In this document: in pieces, positions 17,042 to 25,985 of the stretch
How the letters are laid out: every line of letters starts with the position of its first letter
How positions within the stretch are numbered: position 1 is the stretch's first letter
Notes under the pieces: generated by a model
Databases searched by the model: none
What the model was told of the DNA's origin: nothing
Seen by the model: only the letters and a program-made list of their open reading frames with translations
Assembly (NCBI RefSeq): GCF_016283395.1
Contig: NZ_JAEEMU010000032.1
Span: 124,001-188,000, forward strand
Origin: Ruminococcus sp.
GTDB taxonomy: Bacteria > Bacillota_A > Clostridia > Oscillospirales > Ruminococcaceae
Direction: 5' to 3'
DNA: 64,000 nucleotides
Translations under genes and position numbers: made by a program

Positions 17042-18346
17042 TTGGATAAGTTTGTTGTAAAAGGCGGAAGACGCCTTGAGGGTGAAGTCACTATCAGCGG
17101 TGCTAAAAATGCAGCTGTAGCAATTCTTCCGGCAGTCATTCTTTCGGATGAACCATGTGTTATAGAAAATGTTCCTTATATCAGTGATGTAAGGATATGT
17201 ATCCATATTCTTGAGGAAATGGGTGCAGAAGTTACTAATATCGCAAAGGATACCTACAGGATAGATCCTACGACTATCAGCAAATTCTGCGTTCCTTATG
17301 AGTATGCAAGAAAAATGCGTGCTTCATATTACTTCCTCGGTGCTCTTCTGGGCAAATTCAATAAGGCAAGAGTTTCCATGCCGGGCGGATGTCCTCTTGG
17401 AGACAGACCTATAGATCAGCACTTAAAGGCTTTCACAGCCCTCGGTGCAAAGCATACTCTCAGTCAGGGCATGATAGATCTTACTGCTGACAAGCTCAGC
17501 GGCAATCAGATCTTCTTTGATGTAGTTACAGTAGGAGCTACAATGAACGCAATGCTGGCTGCTGTAAAGGCTGAGGGACTTACAATAATCGAAAATGCAG
17601 CTAAGGAGCCTCATATCGTTGATCTTGCAAACTTCCTCAACTCAATGGGTGCAAACATCATGGGTGCAGGTACCGATGTTATCAAGATCAGAGGTGTTGA
17701 GCATCTTCACGGCACTACTTATGCAGTTATCCCCGATCAGATAGAAGCAGGTACATTTATGGTTGCAGTTGCTGCAACAAAGGGCGATGTTCTTATCAAG
17801 AACGTTATCCCCAAGCATCTTGAATCCATTACAAAGAAGCTTGAGAAGATCGGCGTTAATATCGAACAGTTCGATGACAGTATAAGAGTATGGGTAGACG
17901 GTCCGTTGGTAAAGACAAACGTCAAGACAGCTCCTCATCCGGGATTCCCTACAGATATGCAGTCTCAGATAGCTACTCTTCTGTGTCTTGCAGAGGGTAC
18001 GAGCATTATCACCGAGAATATCTGGGAGCAGCGTTTCCGCTATGTGGACGAGCTCAGAAGAATGGGCGCAGATATCACAGTAAACGGCAAGGTAGCTCTT
18101 ATAGAGGGCACAGGCAAGCTTATGGGAGCTCCCGTAAAGGCTTGTGACCTGAGAGCAGGCGCAGCACTTATCATTGCAGGACTTGCTGCAAGCGGCGTTA
18201 CCGAGATCGAGGATATCTACCATATCGAGAGAGGTTATGACTGCATGGAAGGCAAGCTCAGAGCTCTTGGTGCAGATATCGAAAAGGTAAGCGTTCCCGA
18301 TAAGGCTGAGGGAACAAAGGCTGACGGCGCAAAAGCTGCGGTTTGA
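17042..18346 (+). CDS. murA: UDP-N-acetylglucosamine 1-carboxyvinyltransferase
   Basis: 434 residues. First committed step of peptidoglycan synthesis: transfers enolpyruvate from PEP to UDP-GlcNAc. Conserved SGAKNA with Lys22, and MPGGCPLG with the PEP/fosfomycin-binding cysteine (Cys117), are present. The chosen start is TTG at 17042 (MDKFVVKGGRRLEG), with AAGGAG nine bases upstream; this gives the standard N-terminus. The frame is open to a TTG at 16943, but the additional 33 residues have no ribosome site and do not fit the family. The C-terminus has a short Ala/Lys-rich extension. Terminator follows. Confidence 0.96.
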   Translation: MDKFVVKGGRRLEGEVTISGAKNAAVAILPAVILSDEPCVIENVPYISDVRICIHILEEMGAEVTNIAKDTYRIDPTTISKFCVPYEYARKMRASYYFLGALLGKFNKARVSMPGGCPLGDRPIDQHLKAFTALGAKHTLSQGMIDLTADKLSGNQIFFDVVTVGATMNAMLAAVKAEGLTIIENAAKEPHIVDLANFLNSMGANIMGAGTDVIKIRGVEHLHGTTYAVIPDQIEAGTFMVAVAATKGDVLIKNVIPKHLESITKKLEKIGVNIEQFDDSIRVWVDGPLVKTNVKTAPHPGFPTDMQSQIATLLCLAEGTSIITENIWEQRFRYVDELRRMGADITVNGKVALIEGTGKLMGAPVKACDLRAGAALIIAGLAASGVTEIEDIYHIERGYDCMEGKLRALGADIEKVSVPDKAEGTKADGAKAAV

Positions 18347-18358
18347 TAGAATATTAAT

Positions 18359-18388
18359 GGCTGCTGCACATTAGTGCGGCAGCTTTTT
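18359..18388 (+). terminator. Terminator after murA
   Basis: GGCTGCTGCAC - atta - GTGCGGCAGC followed by TTTTT (18384-18388). Confidence 0.88.
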
Positions 18389-18398
18389 CGTCATTTAT

Positions 18399-18470
18399 GT
18401 AGGGACTGATGTCTACATCAGCACGTTAACTTATAGAAAAAATGGGGGCGATGTAGGCATCGCCCCCTAC
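18399..18470. repeat. Two short palindromes of the CCCTACA family
   Basis: TGTAGGGA..CTGATG-tcta-CATCAG (18399-18422, inverted orientation) and GGGGGCGATG-tagg-CATCGCCCCC followed by TACA (18444-18470). Same family as at 14.1 and 26.7 kb; the latter shares the GATG-N4-CATC core. Confidence 0.8.
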
Positions 18471-18516
18471 AGTTCGATCGATAAATTACTGTATCGATTT
18501 ATGCGATTTAAATGTG

Positions 18517-18607
18517 CCGTAAGCGATGTACGGGTATCAGTATTGATAAATAGTAAGCGAGCTTGCAAGCGTCAACGTGGCTGCGGTCAAGCTGGCTCAG
18601 CTTGAAA
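18517..18607 (+). repeat. 90-base dispersed element, copy 1
   Basis: Closely similar to 25986-26076: both start CCGTAAGCGATGTAC and share GCGAGCTTGCAAGCG, CAACGTGG, GCGGTC and AGCTGGCTCAGCT, ending GAAA. In both copies one frame reads VSELAS-NV-AV-LAQLE. Here the element runs directly into the ribosome site of the MATE gene (GAAAGGAG). Function unknown. Confidence 0.8.
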
Positions 18608-18615
18608 GGAGATAT

Positions 18616-19956
18616 ATGAAGGATAAAGGATTATACAAAAATCTGTTTACTATAGTTTTACCTATAGCTTTCCAGTATTTCATGTCGTCGCTGGTATCGG
18701 CTTCGGACGCTTTTATGCTGGGATTTCTAAATCAGGACTCACTTTCGGCTTCCTCCCTTGCAGGACAGGTCGCCTTTGTGTACAGCCTTTTCTTTATGGC
18801 GTTCATATCGGGCTGTAATGTTCTTGCTGCTCAGTACTGGGGCAAAAAGGACCGTGATACTGTTGAAGATGTCCTTGCTCTTACTATGAGGTACTCTCTC
18901 TTGGTGGGAGCTGTTTTTACTCTGGGAGCACTTATTTTCCCCGAATTAATAATGCGTTTTTTCACTAACGATCCCGAGCTTGTACGTCTCGGCGGAGTGT
19001 ATCTGCGGACGGTGTCACTGTCATACGTCCTTGCAGGTTTCTCACAGGCTTATTTCGGCATAATGAAGGTCTGTGACTGCGCAAGGCTCAGCTCCCTTAT
19101 AGGAAGCCTTTCCGTAGTCTTTAATATAATAGCAAACGGCTGTTTCATATTCGGACTCGGACCTTTCCCCGAAATGGGCATAAGCGGTGCGGCTCTGGCA
19201 ACTGTTCTTGCGAGAGCATTTGAGTGCATTTTTATCCTTGTGGTAATACTCCGCGGCAAGTGTCTGCCATTGCGTGTGGGAAAGCTTGTAAGGCTGAAAG
19301 ACCGTGTTCTCCATAAGGACTACATAAAGTATACTCTGCCCCTGCTGCTCAATCAGCTTGGCTGGGGCGGCGGAGTAACTATGTACTCAGTTATCATGGG
19401 CAGGCTTGGCACAGATGCTGTAGCTGCAAACTCCATAGCAAGCATCGTTCGCTGTATAATAGCAAGCCTTTGCTGGGGCATCGCAGCAGGTGTAGGTATC
19501 GTACTTGGCGGTATGCTGGGCAGGAACGAGATCGAAGAAGCTAAAAAGGCAGGCGGTAAATTCGTGCGGCTGTCTATTCTCATAGGCGTAGGTTCGGGAG
19601 TAGTTATACTTGCGTTAACGCCTGTTATACTTAAAGTCATAAACCTCAATGATCAGGCGCAGTATTACCTGAAATATATGATGTTCATGGCGGCTTACTA
19701 TATCATCGGAAATTCCCTTAACTCCACTATTATAGGCGGAATGTTCCCCGCAGGCGGTGATACGCGGTTCGGTATGATATGCGATATCGTAACGCTGTGG
19801 TGCGTGGTAGTGCCAATGGGCGCTATCGCTGCCTTTGTGCTGAAACTGCCTGTACTTGCGGTGGCGTTCATACTCACGCTGGACGAGTTCGTGAAAATAC
19901 CTGCTGTATATAAGCATTACATGAAGTATAAGTGGGTAAAGAATATCACACGTTAA
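18616..19956 (+). CDS. MATE family efflux transporter
   Basis: 446 residues with about 12 TM segments in two homologous halves, as in MATE drug/Na+ antiporters (first helix IVLPIAFQYFMSSLVSASDAFMLG; ANGCFIFGLGPFPEMGISGAALAT). Probably exports small organic compounds or drugs using an ion gradient. Start ATG 18616 with AAAGGAG; a GTG 13 codons earlier falls in the dispersed repeat and is rejected. No own promoter was clear. Shares a bidirectional terminator with tetR. Confidence 0.93.
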   Translation: MKDKGLYKNLFTIVLPIAFQYFMSSLVSASDAFMLGFLNQDSLSASSLAGQVAFVYSLFFMAFISGCNVLAAQYWGKKDRDTVEDVLALTMRYSLLVGAVFTLGALIFPELIMRFFTNDPELVRLGGVYLRTVSLSYVLAGFSQAYFGIMKVCDCARLSSLIGSLSVVFNIIANGCFIFGLGPFPEMGISGAALATVLARAFECIFILVVILRGKCLPLRVGKLVRLKDRVLHKDYIKYTLPLLLNQLGWGGGVTMYSVIMGRLGTDAVAANSIASIVRCIIASLCWGIAAGVGIVLGGMLGRNEIEEAKKAGGKFVRLSILIGVGSGVVILALTPVILKVINLNDQAQYYLKYMMFMAAYYIIGNSLNSTIIGGMFPAGGDTRFGMICDIVTLWCVVVPMGAIAAFVLKLPVLAVAFILTLDEFVKIPAVYKHYMKYKWVKNITR

Positions 19957-19976
19957 ATATCCCTAAAGTATTGAAA

Positions 19977-20014
19977 CTCCCCATTACTGTTTATTCGGTA
20001 ATGGGGAGTTTTTT
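19977..20014. terminator. Bidirectional terminator between MATE and tetR genes
   Basis: CTCCCCATTAC (19977-19987) pairs with GTAATGGGGAG (19998-20008), followed by TTTTTT on the plus strand; the tetR stop lies inside the T-run. Confidence 0.88.
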
Positions 20015-20621
20015 ATGTTCTTATTTCGTGCTGGGAGATTATAAGTCTTATGGAATTGTAGAGATAAGGCTTTAATTCGGCAATTGTACAGGGCTCTTTA
20101 TAGAGTATAGCCGAATAGCAGGTGGAGCTTACAAGCTCGATTATCATAAAGAGCATTATCTCGGGATCGCGGAAATCATAGGGAGCTTCGTTCAACATAG
20201 TGTAATATACTGTTGCAAAGTCCACGTCTTTATCAGATGCAGGTGAAGTTATGGCGTTTTTGAATATGCCCCAGCTCAGGTTCTTGGATATGAATGTGAG
20301 AAGCGACTGGTCATTATTGAGCTGATTGATGATATTGTCAATAAGTCTTATGAGCTTGTCCTCGAAGGAAAGCTGGTTCAGCTCGTCGCCGAGCTCGTCA
20401 AGAGCGGTCAGGAACAACTGACTCGACTTATGAGACACCAGCTTGTTCCTTATATCATATTTGTCCTTGAAATACAGGTAAAATGTGCCTTTTGCGACAC
20501 CTGCCTTGCTTACGATATCCGTGATAGAGGTCTTGCTGAATCCTTTAGTGGTAAAAAACTCGAATGCAGTTTTAAGCAGTGAGTTTTCTTTCAGCTTTTT
20601 ATTAACATCGACTTTACCCAT
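20013..20621 (-). CDS. TetR family transcriptional repressor
   Basis: 202 residues. N-terminal HTH: LLKTAFEFFTTKGFSKTSITDIVSKAGVAKGTFYLYFKDKYD (residues about 14-55), then a ligand domain without recognised family. Start ATG 20621 (MGKVDVNKKLKENS) with AAAGGAG; earlier in-frame ATGs overlap its promoter. Divergent from the MMPL transporter, with three TGAC-N5-GTCA sites between the genes. It therefore most likely represses the exporter operon and possibly itself, and is released by a ligand that the exporter handles. Confidence 0.93.
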   Translation of the reverse strand: MGKVDVNKKLKENSLLKTAFEFFTTKGFSKTSITDIVSKAGVAKGTFYLYFKDKYDIRNKLVSHKSSQLFLTALDELGDELNQLSFEDKLIRLIDNIINQLNNDQSLLTFISKNLSWGIFKNAITSPASDKDVDFATVYYTMLNEAPYDFRDPEIMLFMIIELVSSTCYSAILYKEPCTIAELKPYLYNSIRLIISQHEIRT

Positions 20622-20688
20622 TATGACCTCTCCTTTCATTTTATCCTTTGTGTGGAATGTCATCATCGCCATTCCTGTTGTCATAATT

Positions 20689-20717
20689 ATTATATCCCGA
20701 AAAACAGGCAATGTCAA
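20689..20717 (-). promoter_or_regulatory. Promoter of tetR (full consensus)
   Basis: Minus strand TTGACA (20712-20717), 17 bases, TATAAT (20689-20694). Operator 1 lies 11 bases upstream of its -35 box. Confidence 0.85.
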
Positions 20718-20728
20718 GGGCATAAAAT

Positions 20729-20741
20729 TGACCAACAGTCA
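20729..20741. promoter_or_regulatory. TetR operator 1 (TGAC-N5-GTCA)
   Basis: TGACCAACAGTCA, a 13-base inverted repeat between the tetR and MMPL promoters. Identical half-sites occur at 20783 and 20816. Confidence 0.75.
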
Positions 20742-20782
20742 TCTGAGATGAGAGGTAAAATTGTGCAGGTATACAAAATTTA

Positions 20783-20795
20783 TGACCGAAGGTCA
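20783..20795. promoter_or_regulatory. TetR operator 2 (TGAC-N5-GTCA)
   Basis: TGACCGAAGGTCA, the most symmetric of the three sites (TGACC-gaa-GGTCA), 20 bases upstream of the MMPL -35 box. Confidence 0.8.
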
Positions 20796-20814
20796 TTTTT
20801 GCTTCTGAAAGCAG

Positions 20815-20843
20815 TTGACTGACGGTCATTTTTGTAATATACT
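20815..20843 (+). promoter_or_regulatory. MMPL operon promoter with overlapping TetR operator 3
   Basis: TTGACT (20815-20820), 17 bases, TATACT (20838-20843). Operator 3 (TGACTGACGGTCA, 20816-20828) covers the -35 box, so repressor binding would block RNA polymerase directly. Confidence 0.85.
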
Positions 20844-20860
20844 ATGAAATAACAAAACGG

Positions 20861-20965
20861 CGGGCGCATACTGAATGTCCGCAAAGCCGATACAGCTTTA
20901 TATAATTTCCCATTAAAAAGCTCTTTTCCCAAAGTATTGACTTGCGGACATTCAGTGTGCATCCG
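20861..20965 (+). repeat. Long inverted repeat in the MMPL leader
   Basis: Arms of about 25 bases at 20861-20885 and 20941-20965 with an exact 15-base core (ACTGAATGTCCGCAA / TTGCGGACATTCAGT), separated by 55 bases. The arms lie between the predicted transcription start (about 20850) and the ribosome site (about 20978), so the mRNA leader should fold into one long hairpin. No T-run follows it. Confidence 0.8.
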
Positions 20966-20991
20966 TAATATGAAAGAAAGGATATGATAAT

Positions 20992-23091
20992 ATGCTAAAA
21001 CTCGGTGAATGGATAGCAAAACACAGAGCACTCATACTTGTGTTCGCGGTAGTGATGCTTATCCCTGCGGCAATAGGATATGTAAATACCCGTGTAAATT
21101 ACGACATTCTATCTTATCTGCCGAAGAATATCAATACAATGGTGGGACAGGATATCCTGAAGGAACAGTTCGGACAAGGCGGCTTCTCCCTTGTAATGGT
21201 GGAGGGAATGAGCGACAAAGATGTCGCGGAGACTGCCGACAAGATAGCGGCTGTTGACCATGTTTCAGACGTCATATGCTATCAGTCACTTACAGACTGT
21301 AATATACCAATGGAGATACTTCCTGAGAATATCTACGATTTCTTCAACAAGGGCGACACTACCATGATGGCTGTATTCTTTGATGATACGACCTCAGCAG
21401 ACGCTACTCTCAATGCTGTAGAGACAATGAGGAATATCACTTCAAAGCAGTGCTTCATAAGCGGTATGTCGGCAATGACTCTTGATATGAAGAACATCAC
21501 TCAGAGTGAGACGCTTATATATGCATTGATCGCAGTTATCCTCACAAGTATCGTACTTATGATAACAATGGATTCTTTCCTTATCCCTGTATTCTTTATG
21601 CTGAGCATAGGTTTTGCAGTAGTCTGGAACTTAGGCTCCAATATCTTCCTCGGGGAGATATCATTCATCACACAGGCACTTGCAATGGTATTGCAGCTCG
21701 GTGTTACAATGGACTACTCAATTTTCCTATGGCACAGCTACAAGGAACAGCAGAAGTATTATCCCGACAGCAGACAGGAAGCAATGGCACACGCTATTGC
21801 AGCTACTATAACATCAGTTGTAGGAAGCTCTTTCACAACAGTTGCAGGCTTCCTTGCAATGTGCTTCATGACATTCACGCTTGGTCTTGACCTGGGCATT
21901 GTAATGGCAAAGGGCGTTGTATGCGGTGTTATCGCCTGCGTAACAGTGCTCCCGTCAATGATACTCATATTCGACAAGGCAATAGCAAAGACCTCACATA
22001 AGGATTTCTTACCGGGCTTCAAGCGTACATCTTCATTCATCGTAAAACACTCATGGGTATTCCTTACAGGAGCGATAGTTCTTCTGATACCTGCTGTATT
22101 CGGCAACAACAACTACGGTGTTTACTACAAGCTTGACAGCACTCTTCCTAAGACTCTTGACAGCGTTATAGCAAACACAAAGCTTGCTGAGGAATACAAC
22201 ATGAACAGCACACATATCCTCATGGTAAAGTCGGATATGAGTGCAAAGGACGCTAAGAGCATGATGGACAAGATAGAAAGTGTTGACGGCGTTCAGTTCA
22301 CAATGGGCTTCAATTCACTGGTAGGCTCGGCTATCCCCGAGGAAGCAGTTCCTGAGGAACTCAGAAGCGTACTTAAAAGCGATGAATGGCAGCTAATACT
22401 TGTAGGTTCAGAGTACGAAGTTGCTTCTGACGATGTAAATCAGCAGGTTGGCACTATAAACAAGATCGTAAAGAAATACGATCCAAACGGAATGCTTATC
22501 GGTGAAGCTCCTGCAACGAAGGATCTTATCACTATAACCGACAGAGACTTCAAGATAGTAAACTTCCTTTCAATAGCTGCTATCTTCCTTATAATCGCAT
22601 TTACATTCCGTTCGATATCACTTCCTGTGATACTTGTTTCGGTAATAGAGCTTGCAATAATGATAAACCTTGGTATAGCTTACTACACAGGCTCAAAGCT
22701 ATCGTTCATAGCTCCTATCGTTATAGGTACTATCCAGCTCGGTGCAACTGTTGACTACGCGATACTCATGACAACGAGATACCGCACAGAGCGCAGCAGC
22801 GGCAAGGATAAAAAGGAGTCTATCAGCATTGCACTCAGCACTTCTATAAAATCGGTCATCACATCGGCTCTCGGATTTTTCTCCGCAACAGTAGGTGTTG
22901 CACTGTATTCCGATATCGGACTTATCTCAGAGCTGTGTATGCTCCTTGCAAGAGGTGCGCTTATCTCAATGGTAATAGTAATTACCGTTCTCCCGTCAAT
23001 GTTCATGGTCTTTGACAAGGTGATATGCAAGACCAGTGCAGGATTTCTTCCCAAGAAAAGCAAGTTTGAATACAGATACAAAAAAGCGTAA
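20992..23091 (+). CDS. MMPL/RND family transporter
   Basis: 699 residues, two repeats of one TM helix, a large outside loop and five TM helices (12 TM total), as in MMPL exporters. First half: TM at 13-31, loop to about 170, then TMs to about 340. Second half: TM at about 355, loop to about 525, then TMs to about 680. Cytoplasmic segments contain the repeated LGVTMDYSIFLWHSYKE and LGATVDYAILMTTRYRTE, the Asp-Tyr proton-relay motif of the family. Likely exports a lipid or other hydrophobic compound using the proton gradient. Forms an operon with the heptad-repeat protein, 35 bases downstream, under TetR control. Confidence 0.94.
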   Translation: MLKLGEWIAKHRALILVFAVVMLIPAAIGYVNTRVNYDILSYLPKNINTMVGQDILKEQFGQGGFSLVMVEGMSDKDVAETADKIAAVDHVSDVICYQSLTDCNIPMEILPENIYDFFNKGDTTMMAVFFDDTTSADATLNAVETMRNITSKQCFISGMSAMTLDMKNITQSETLIYALIAVILTSIVLMITMDSFLIPVFFMLSIGFAVVWNLGSNIFLGEISFITQALAMVLQLGVTMDYSIFLWHSYKEQQKYYPDSRQEAMAHAIAATITSVVGSSFTTVAGFLAMCFMTFTLGLDLGIVMAKGVVCGVIACVTVLPSMILIFDKAIAKTSHKDFLPGFKRTSSFIVKHSWVFLTGAIVLLIPAVFGNNNYGVYYKLDSTLPKTLDSVIANTKLAEEYNMNSTHILMVKSDMSAKDAKSMMDKIESVDGVQFTMGFNSLVGSAIPEEAVPEELRSVLKSDEWQLILVGSEYEVASDDVNQQVGTINKIVKKYDPNGMLIGEAPATKDLITITDRDFKIVNFLSIAAIFLIIAFTFRSISLPVILVSVIELAIMINLGIAYYTGSKLSFIAPIVIGTIQLGATVDYAILMTTRYRTERSSGKDKKESISIALSTSIKSVITSALGFFSATVGVALYSDIGLISELCMLLARGALISMVIVITVLPSMFMVFDKVICKTSAGFLPKKSKFEYRYKKA

Positions 23092-23126
23092 AATAGCCGA
23101 AGGTTTCATATAAAGGAGAGATAGAT

Positions 23127-25844
23127 ATGAAAAAGATGAGTAAAGTTATGGCAGCCCTGCTTGCAACCGCAGTATCCGCAGGCGCAACAGGCTCTATCGC
23201 ATATGCAAAGAGCAGCGGAAAGGTACAGAAAACCGTTGAAAAGGCAAAGGAAACAGATACAGCAGAGACAGCTGCAAGAAAAGACAACGGTGAAAACGCA
23301 TACAAGGACGAGACAGTTTACGTCCTCTGCAACAGCGATTCAAGCATAAAGAACGTAGTAGTAAGCGACTGGCTCAAAAATGCTCCCGCACTGGGAAGTA
23401 TCTCCGATATCTCAGAGTTGAGCGATATCGTCAATGTCAAGGGCGATGAGGAGTTCTCATTAAACGGCGAGAATATAAGCTGGCAGGCAGACGGCAGCGA
23501 TATCTACTACAAGGGCAATACAAACAAGGACCTTCCCGTTGATGTGGATATTGAGTATACTCTTGACGGCAAGAAGGTAACTCCTGAAAGCATCAAGGGA
23601 AAGAGTGGACACCTCGTTATCCGCTGGACATACAAGAACAATCAGAAGGTAAAGAAGAACGTAAACGGTACAGTAAAGGAGCTGTACGTGCCTTTCATGG
23701 CAGCAAGTGCCGCTGTACTCAGCACGGACAATTACCTTAATGTTGAGGTCAAAAACGGCAAGGTCATATCAGACGGCGACAGACTTATCGTTGTGGGTAT
23801 GGCATTTCCCGGACTGGGCGAAAGTCTTGACCTTAACAAGATAGAGGGAATGAACATAGAAATTCCCGACAGCTTCGAGATATCCACAGACGTTACGAAT
23901 TTTGAGATGAATACCTCTGTTACGGTAGTATCCAATGAGATATTCTCACAGCTTGACATAGACAACGCTGCCGATCTCGGCGACTTAAAGGATAAGCTGA
24001 AAGAACTCAGCGACGGTGCAGAAAAGCTCACAGACGGTACAGCTTCGCTTTATGACGGCATAAAGAAGCTGGGCGGCGGTACAGGCGAGCTTACAAGCGG
24101 TATAGATAAGCTCCTCAGTGGCTCTTTAGAGCTTAAAAACGGTGCTTCGGAGCTTGACAGCGGTGCTAAGAAGTTAGCAGACGGCGCAAAGACTCTCTCG
24201 GACTCTACAGGTACATTTGAGGCAGGTCTGGGAAGTGCAAAGGACGGCTCTGCAAAACTTGTTGCAGGTATAGACCAGCTCAGCGGCGGAGCATCACAGC
24301 TCGGCGAGGGTATGGACAGTGCAAAGGCAGGCTCTGCGGCACTGGTTGACGGCTTCGGCAAGGTAAGCGCAGGCGCAGACGCTCTCAGCAGCGGTCTCAA
24401 GGACGCAAAGGACGGCTCTGACGCTCTTACCGCAGGCTTTACAAAGGTAAACGAAGGTGCAGCAGCTCTCAAGAGCGGCGCAGGTACTCTTACAAGCGGC
24501 GTGGGTGCTATCAAGGACGGCAGTACACAGGTCAAGGACGGTTCTGCACAGCTTGCGGCAGGCGCATCTGCACTCAATGACGGAGCAGCAAAGCTCAGCG
24601 AGTCAGCAGGACAGATGTCAGCAGGCATCACAAGCGCAAAGAGCGGTGCAGAGGCTCTTGCAGAGGGTATATTAAACGCAAAAACAGGTGCAGATCAGCT
24701 CTCAGGCGGTGCAGCAGCTCTCAGTGAGGGCGCAGCAAAGCTCAGTGACGGCATTGCAGCAGCAGGCTCATCGCTTGATACCACTATCGCTGCAAACGAG
24801 CAGGCTCTCGCAGCATTACAGGCATTATATCAGCAGTCTCCTTCACAGGAGCTTGCTGTGGCAATAGGAACTCTTCAGCAGACTATCGACGGACAGAAGC
24901 AGATATCAGCATCTATGGCTGAGGACGGTTCTCTCGGAGCAGGTGCAGCTTCTGTGAAGAACGGTGCAGCACAGCTTAACGGCGGTATCGGTCAGCTCAG
25001 TACAGGTCTTGAAGCTGCAAAGAGCGGCTCTGAGACATTAAAGGGCGGCCTTGCAACACTGGACGAGGGCGGCAAGGCTCTGGCAGCAGGAGCTTCTACC
25101 CTTTCAGGCTCGACAGCTCAGCTCTCAAAGGGTGCATCAGATCTTAGCACAGGTGCAGCTTCTCTTGACAGCGGTATCGGTACTCTTGCAGGCGGCAGCA
25201 GCCAGCTTATCGGCGGTCTTGATTCACTTGTGAACGGTATCGAGCAGCTCAGCACAGGAAATGCTTCACTCAATGCAGGACTTGGCAAGCTCAGTACAGG
25301 CGCAGTTGATCTCAGCGGCGGTATCGGTCAGCTTTATGACGGTGCAGCAGCTCTTGACGGCGGACTTGCACAGCTTTCACAGGGCACACTTACACTTAAC
25401 GGCGGTATCGGTCAGTTAAGTGCAGGTGCAGTAACTCTTGATGACGGACTTGCACAGCTCTTCGGCGGCAGCAAGCAGTTCAGCAGCGGTGCAAAGACTC
25501 TTTACGACTCTATAAAGCTTCTCAGCACAGGCGCAACAAAGCTCAGCGGCGGCTCGGGAGAGCTTTACAGCGGCATAGATAAGCTCAAGACAGGCGGCAA
25601 GACTCTCGCAGACGGAGTAGGTCAGCTTGAAAGCGGAGCTAAGGCTTTGAACGACGGCATGATAAAGTTCAATAATGAGGGCATATCAGTGCTTACAGGT
25701 GCTGTAAATGAAAATCTCCCCGATATCATCGAGAACTTCAAGGCTTTGAGAGACGCATCGCGTGAGTATAACAGCTTCTCTGGCATATCAGATAAAATGG
25801 ACGGCAGCGTTAAGTTCATCTACCTCGTTGACGGAACCAAGTAA
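23127..25844 (+). CDS. Secreted heptad-repeat (LxxG) protein, YhgE/Pip-like extracellular part
   Basis: 905 residues. Signal peptide (cleavage near SIAYA-K, residue about 28), an N-terminal domain to about residue 285, then about 75 heptads of the form LxxGxxx (phrases such as LSDGAEKLTDG, LSSGLKDAKDG, LSAGAVTLDDG) to about residue 860. This is the X-X-X-Leu-X-X-Gly repeat seen in YhgE/Pip phage-receptor-like proteins. Unlike those it has no C-terminal TM domain. The repeat is interrupted at about residues 545-595 by a Gln/Ala-rich helix (TTIAANEQALAALQALYQQ). It may form a long rod or channel-like partner for the MMPL exporter across the cell wall. Codons repeat at 21-base intervals, showing tandem expansion. 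Confidence 0.9.
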   Translation: MKKMSKVMAALLATAVSAGATGSIAYAKSSGKVQKTVEKAKETDTAETAARKDNGENAYKDETVYVLCNSDSSIKNVVVSDWLKNAPALGSISDISELSDIVNVKGDEEFSLNGENISWQADGSDIYYKGNTNKDLPVDVDIEYTLDGKKVTPESIKGKSGHLVIRWTYKNNQKVKKNVNGTVKELYVPFMAASAAVLSTDNYLNVEVKNGKVISDGDRLIVVGMAFPGLGESLDLNKIEGMNIEIPDSFEISTDVTNFEMNTSVTVVSNEIFSQLDIDNAADLGDLKDKLKELSDGAEKLTDGTASLYDGIKKLGGGTGELTSGIDKLLSGSLELKNGASELDSGAKKLADGAKTLSDSTGTFEAGLGSAKDGSAKLVAGIDQLSGGASQLGEGMDSAKAGSAALVDGFGKVSAGADALSSGLKDAKDGSDALTAGFTKVNEGAAALKSGAGTLTSGVGAIKDGSTQVKDGSAQLAAGASALNDGAAKLSESAGQMSAGITSAKSGAEALAEGILNAKTGADQLSGGAAALSEGAAKLSDGIAAAGSSLDTTIAANEQALAALQALYQQSPSQELAVAIGTLQQTIDGQKQISASMAEDGSLGAGAASVKNGAAQLNGGIGQLSTGLEAAKSGSETLKGGLATLDEGGKALAAGASTLSGSTAQLSKGASDLSTGAASLDSGIGTLAGGSSQLIGGLDSLVNGIEQLSTGNASLNAGLGKLSTGAVDLSGGIGQLYDGAAALDGGLAQLSQGTLTLNGGIGQLSAGAVTLDDGLAQLFGGSKQFSSGAKTLYDSIKLLSTGATKLSGGSGELYSGIDKLKTGGKTLADGVGQLESGAKALNDGMIKFNNEGISVLTGAVNENLPDIIENFKALRDASREYNSFSGISDKMDGSVKFIYLVDGTK

Positions 25845-25871
25845 GTGATTAGTTATTAGTGGTTAGTGCAT

Positions 25872-25965
25872 AGTAGGGGCGGATATTATCCGCACTTAGC
25901 CATTAGCCGTGGATTTAATTCGGAATGCGGAATTCGGAATTGTAGGGGCGAGTTCCGCTCGCCCG
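25872..25965. repeat. Short palindromes of the GGGGCG family plus TTAGCC element
   Basis: TAGGGGCGGAT-att-ATCCGC (25874-25893), CTTAGCCATTAGCC (25895-25908), a GGAAT(T/G)CGGAAT direct repeat (25921-25940), and TGTAGGGGCGAG-ttccg-CTCGCCC (25941-25964). No gene is seen between the heptad-repeat protein stop and the GNAT gene. Confidence 0.75.
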
Positions 25966-25985
25966 TATAATCCCTACAAATTGTT

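Noticed and set aside
24050..24631. 193-codon minus-strand frame opposite the heptad-repeat gene
   Set aside because: It mirrors the 21-base repeat of the sense gene (Pro/Ala/Ser-rich shadow), with no ribosome site.
24000..25640. Regularly spaced repeats that might suggest a CRISPR array
   Set aside because: Period is 21 bases in frame with Leu-x-x-Gly heptads; there are no constant repeats with unique spacers.
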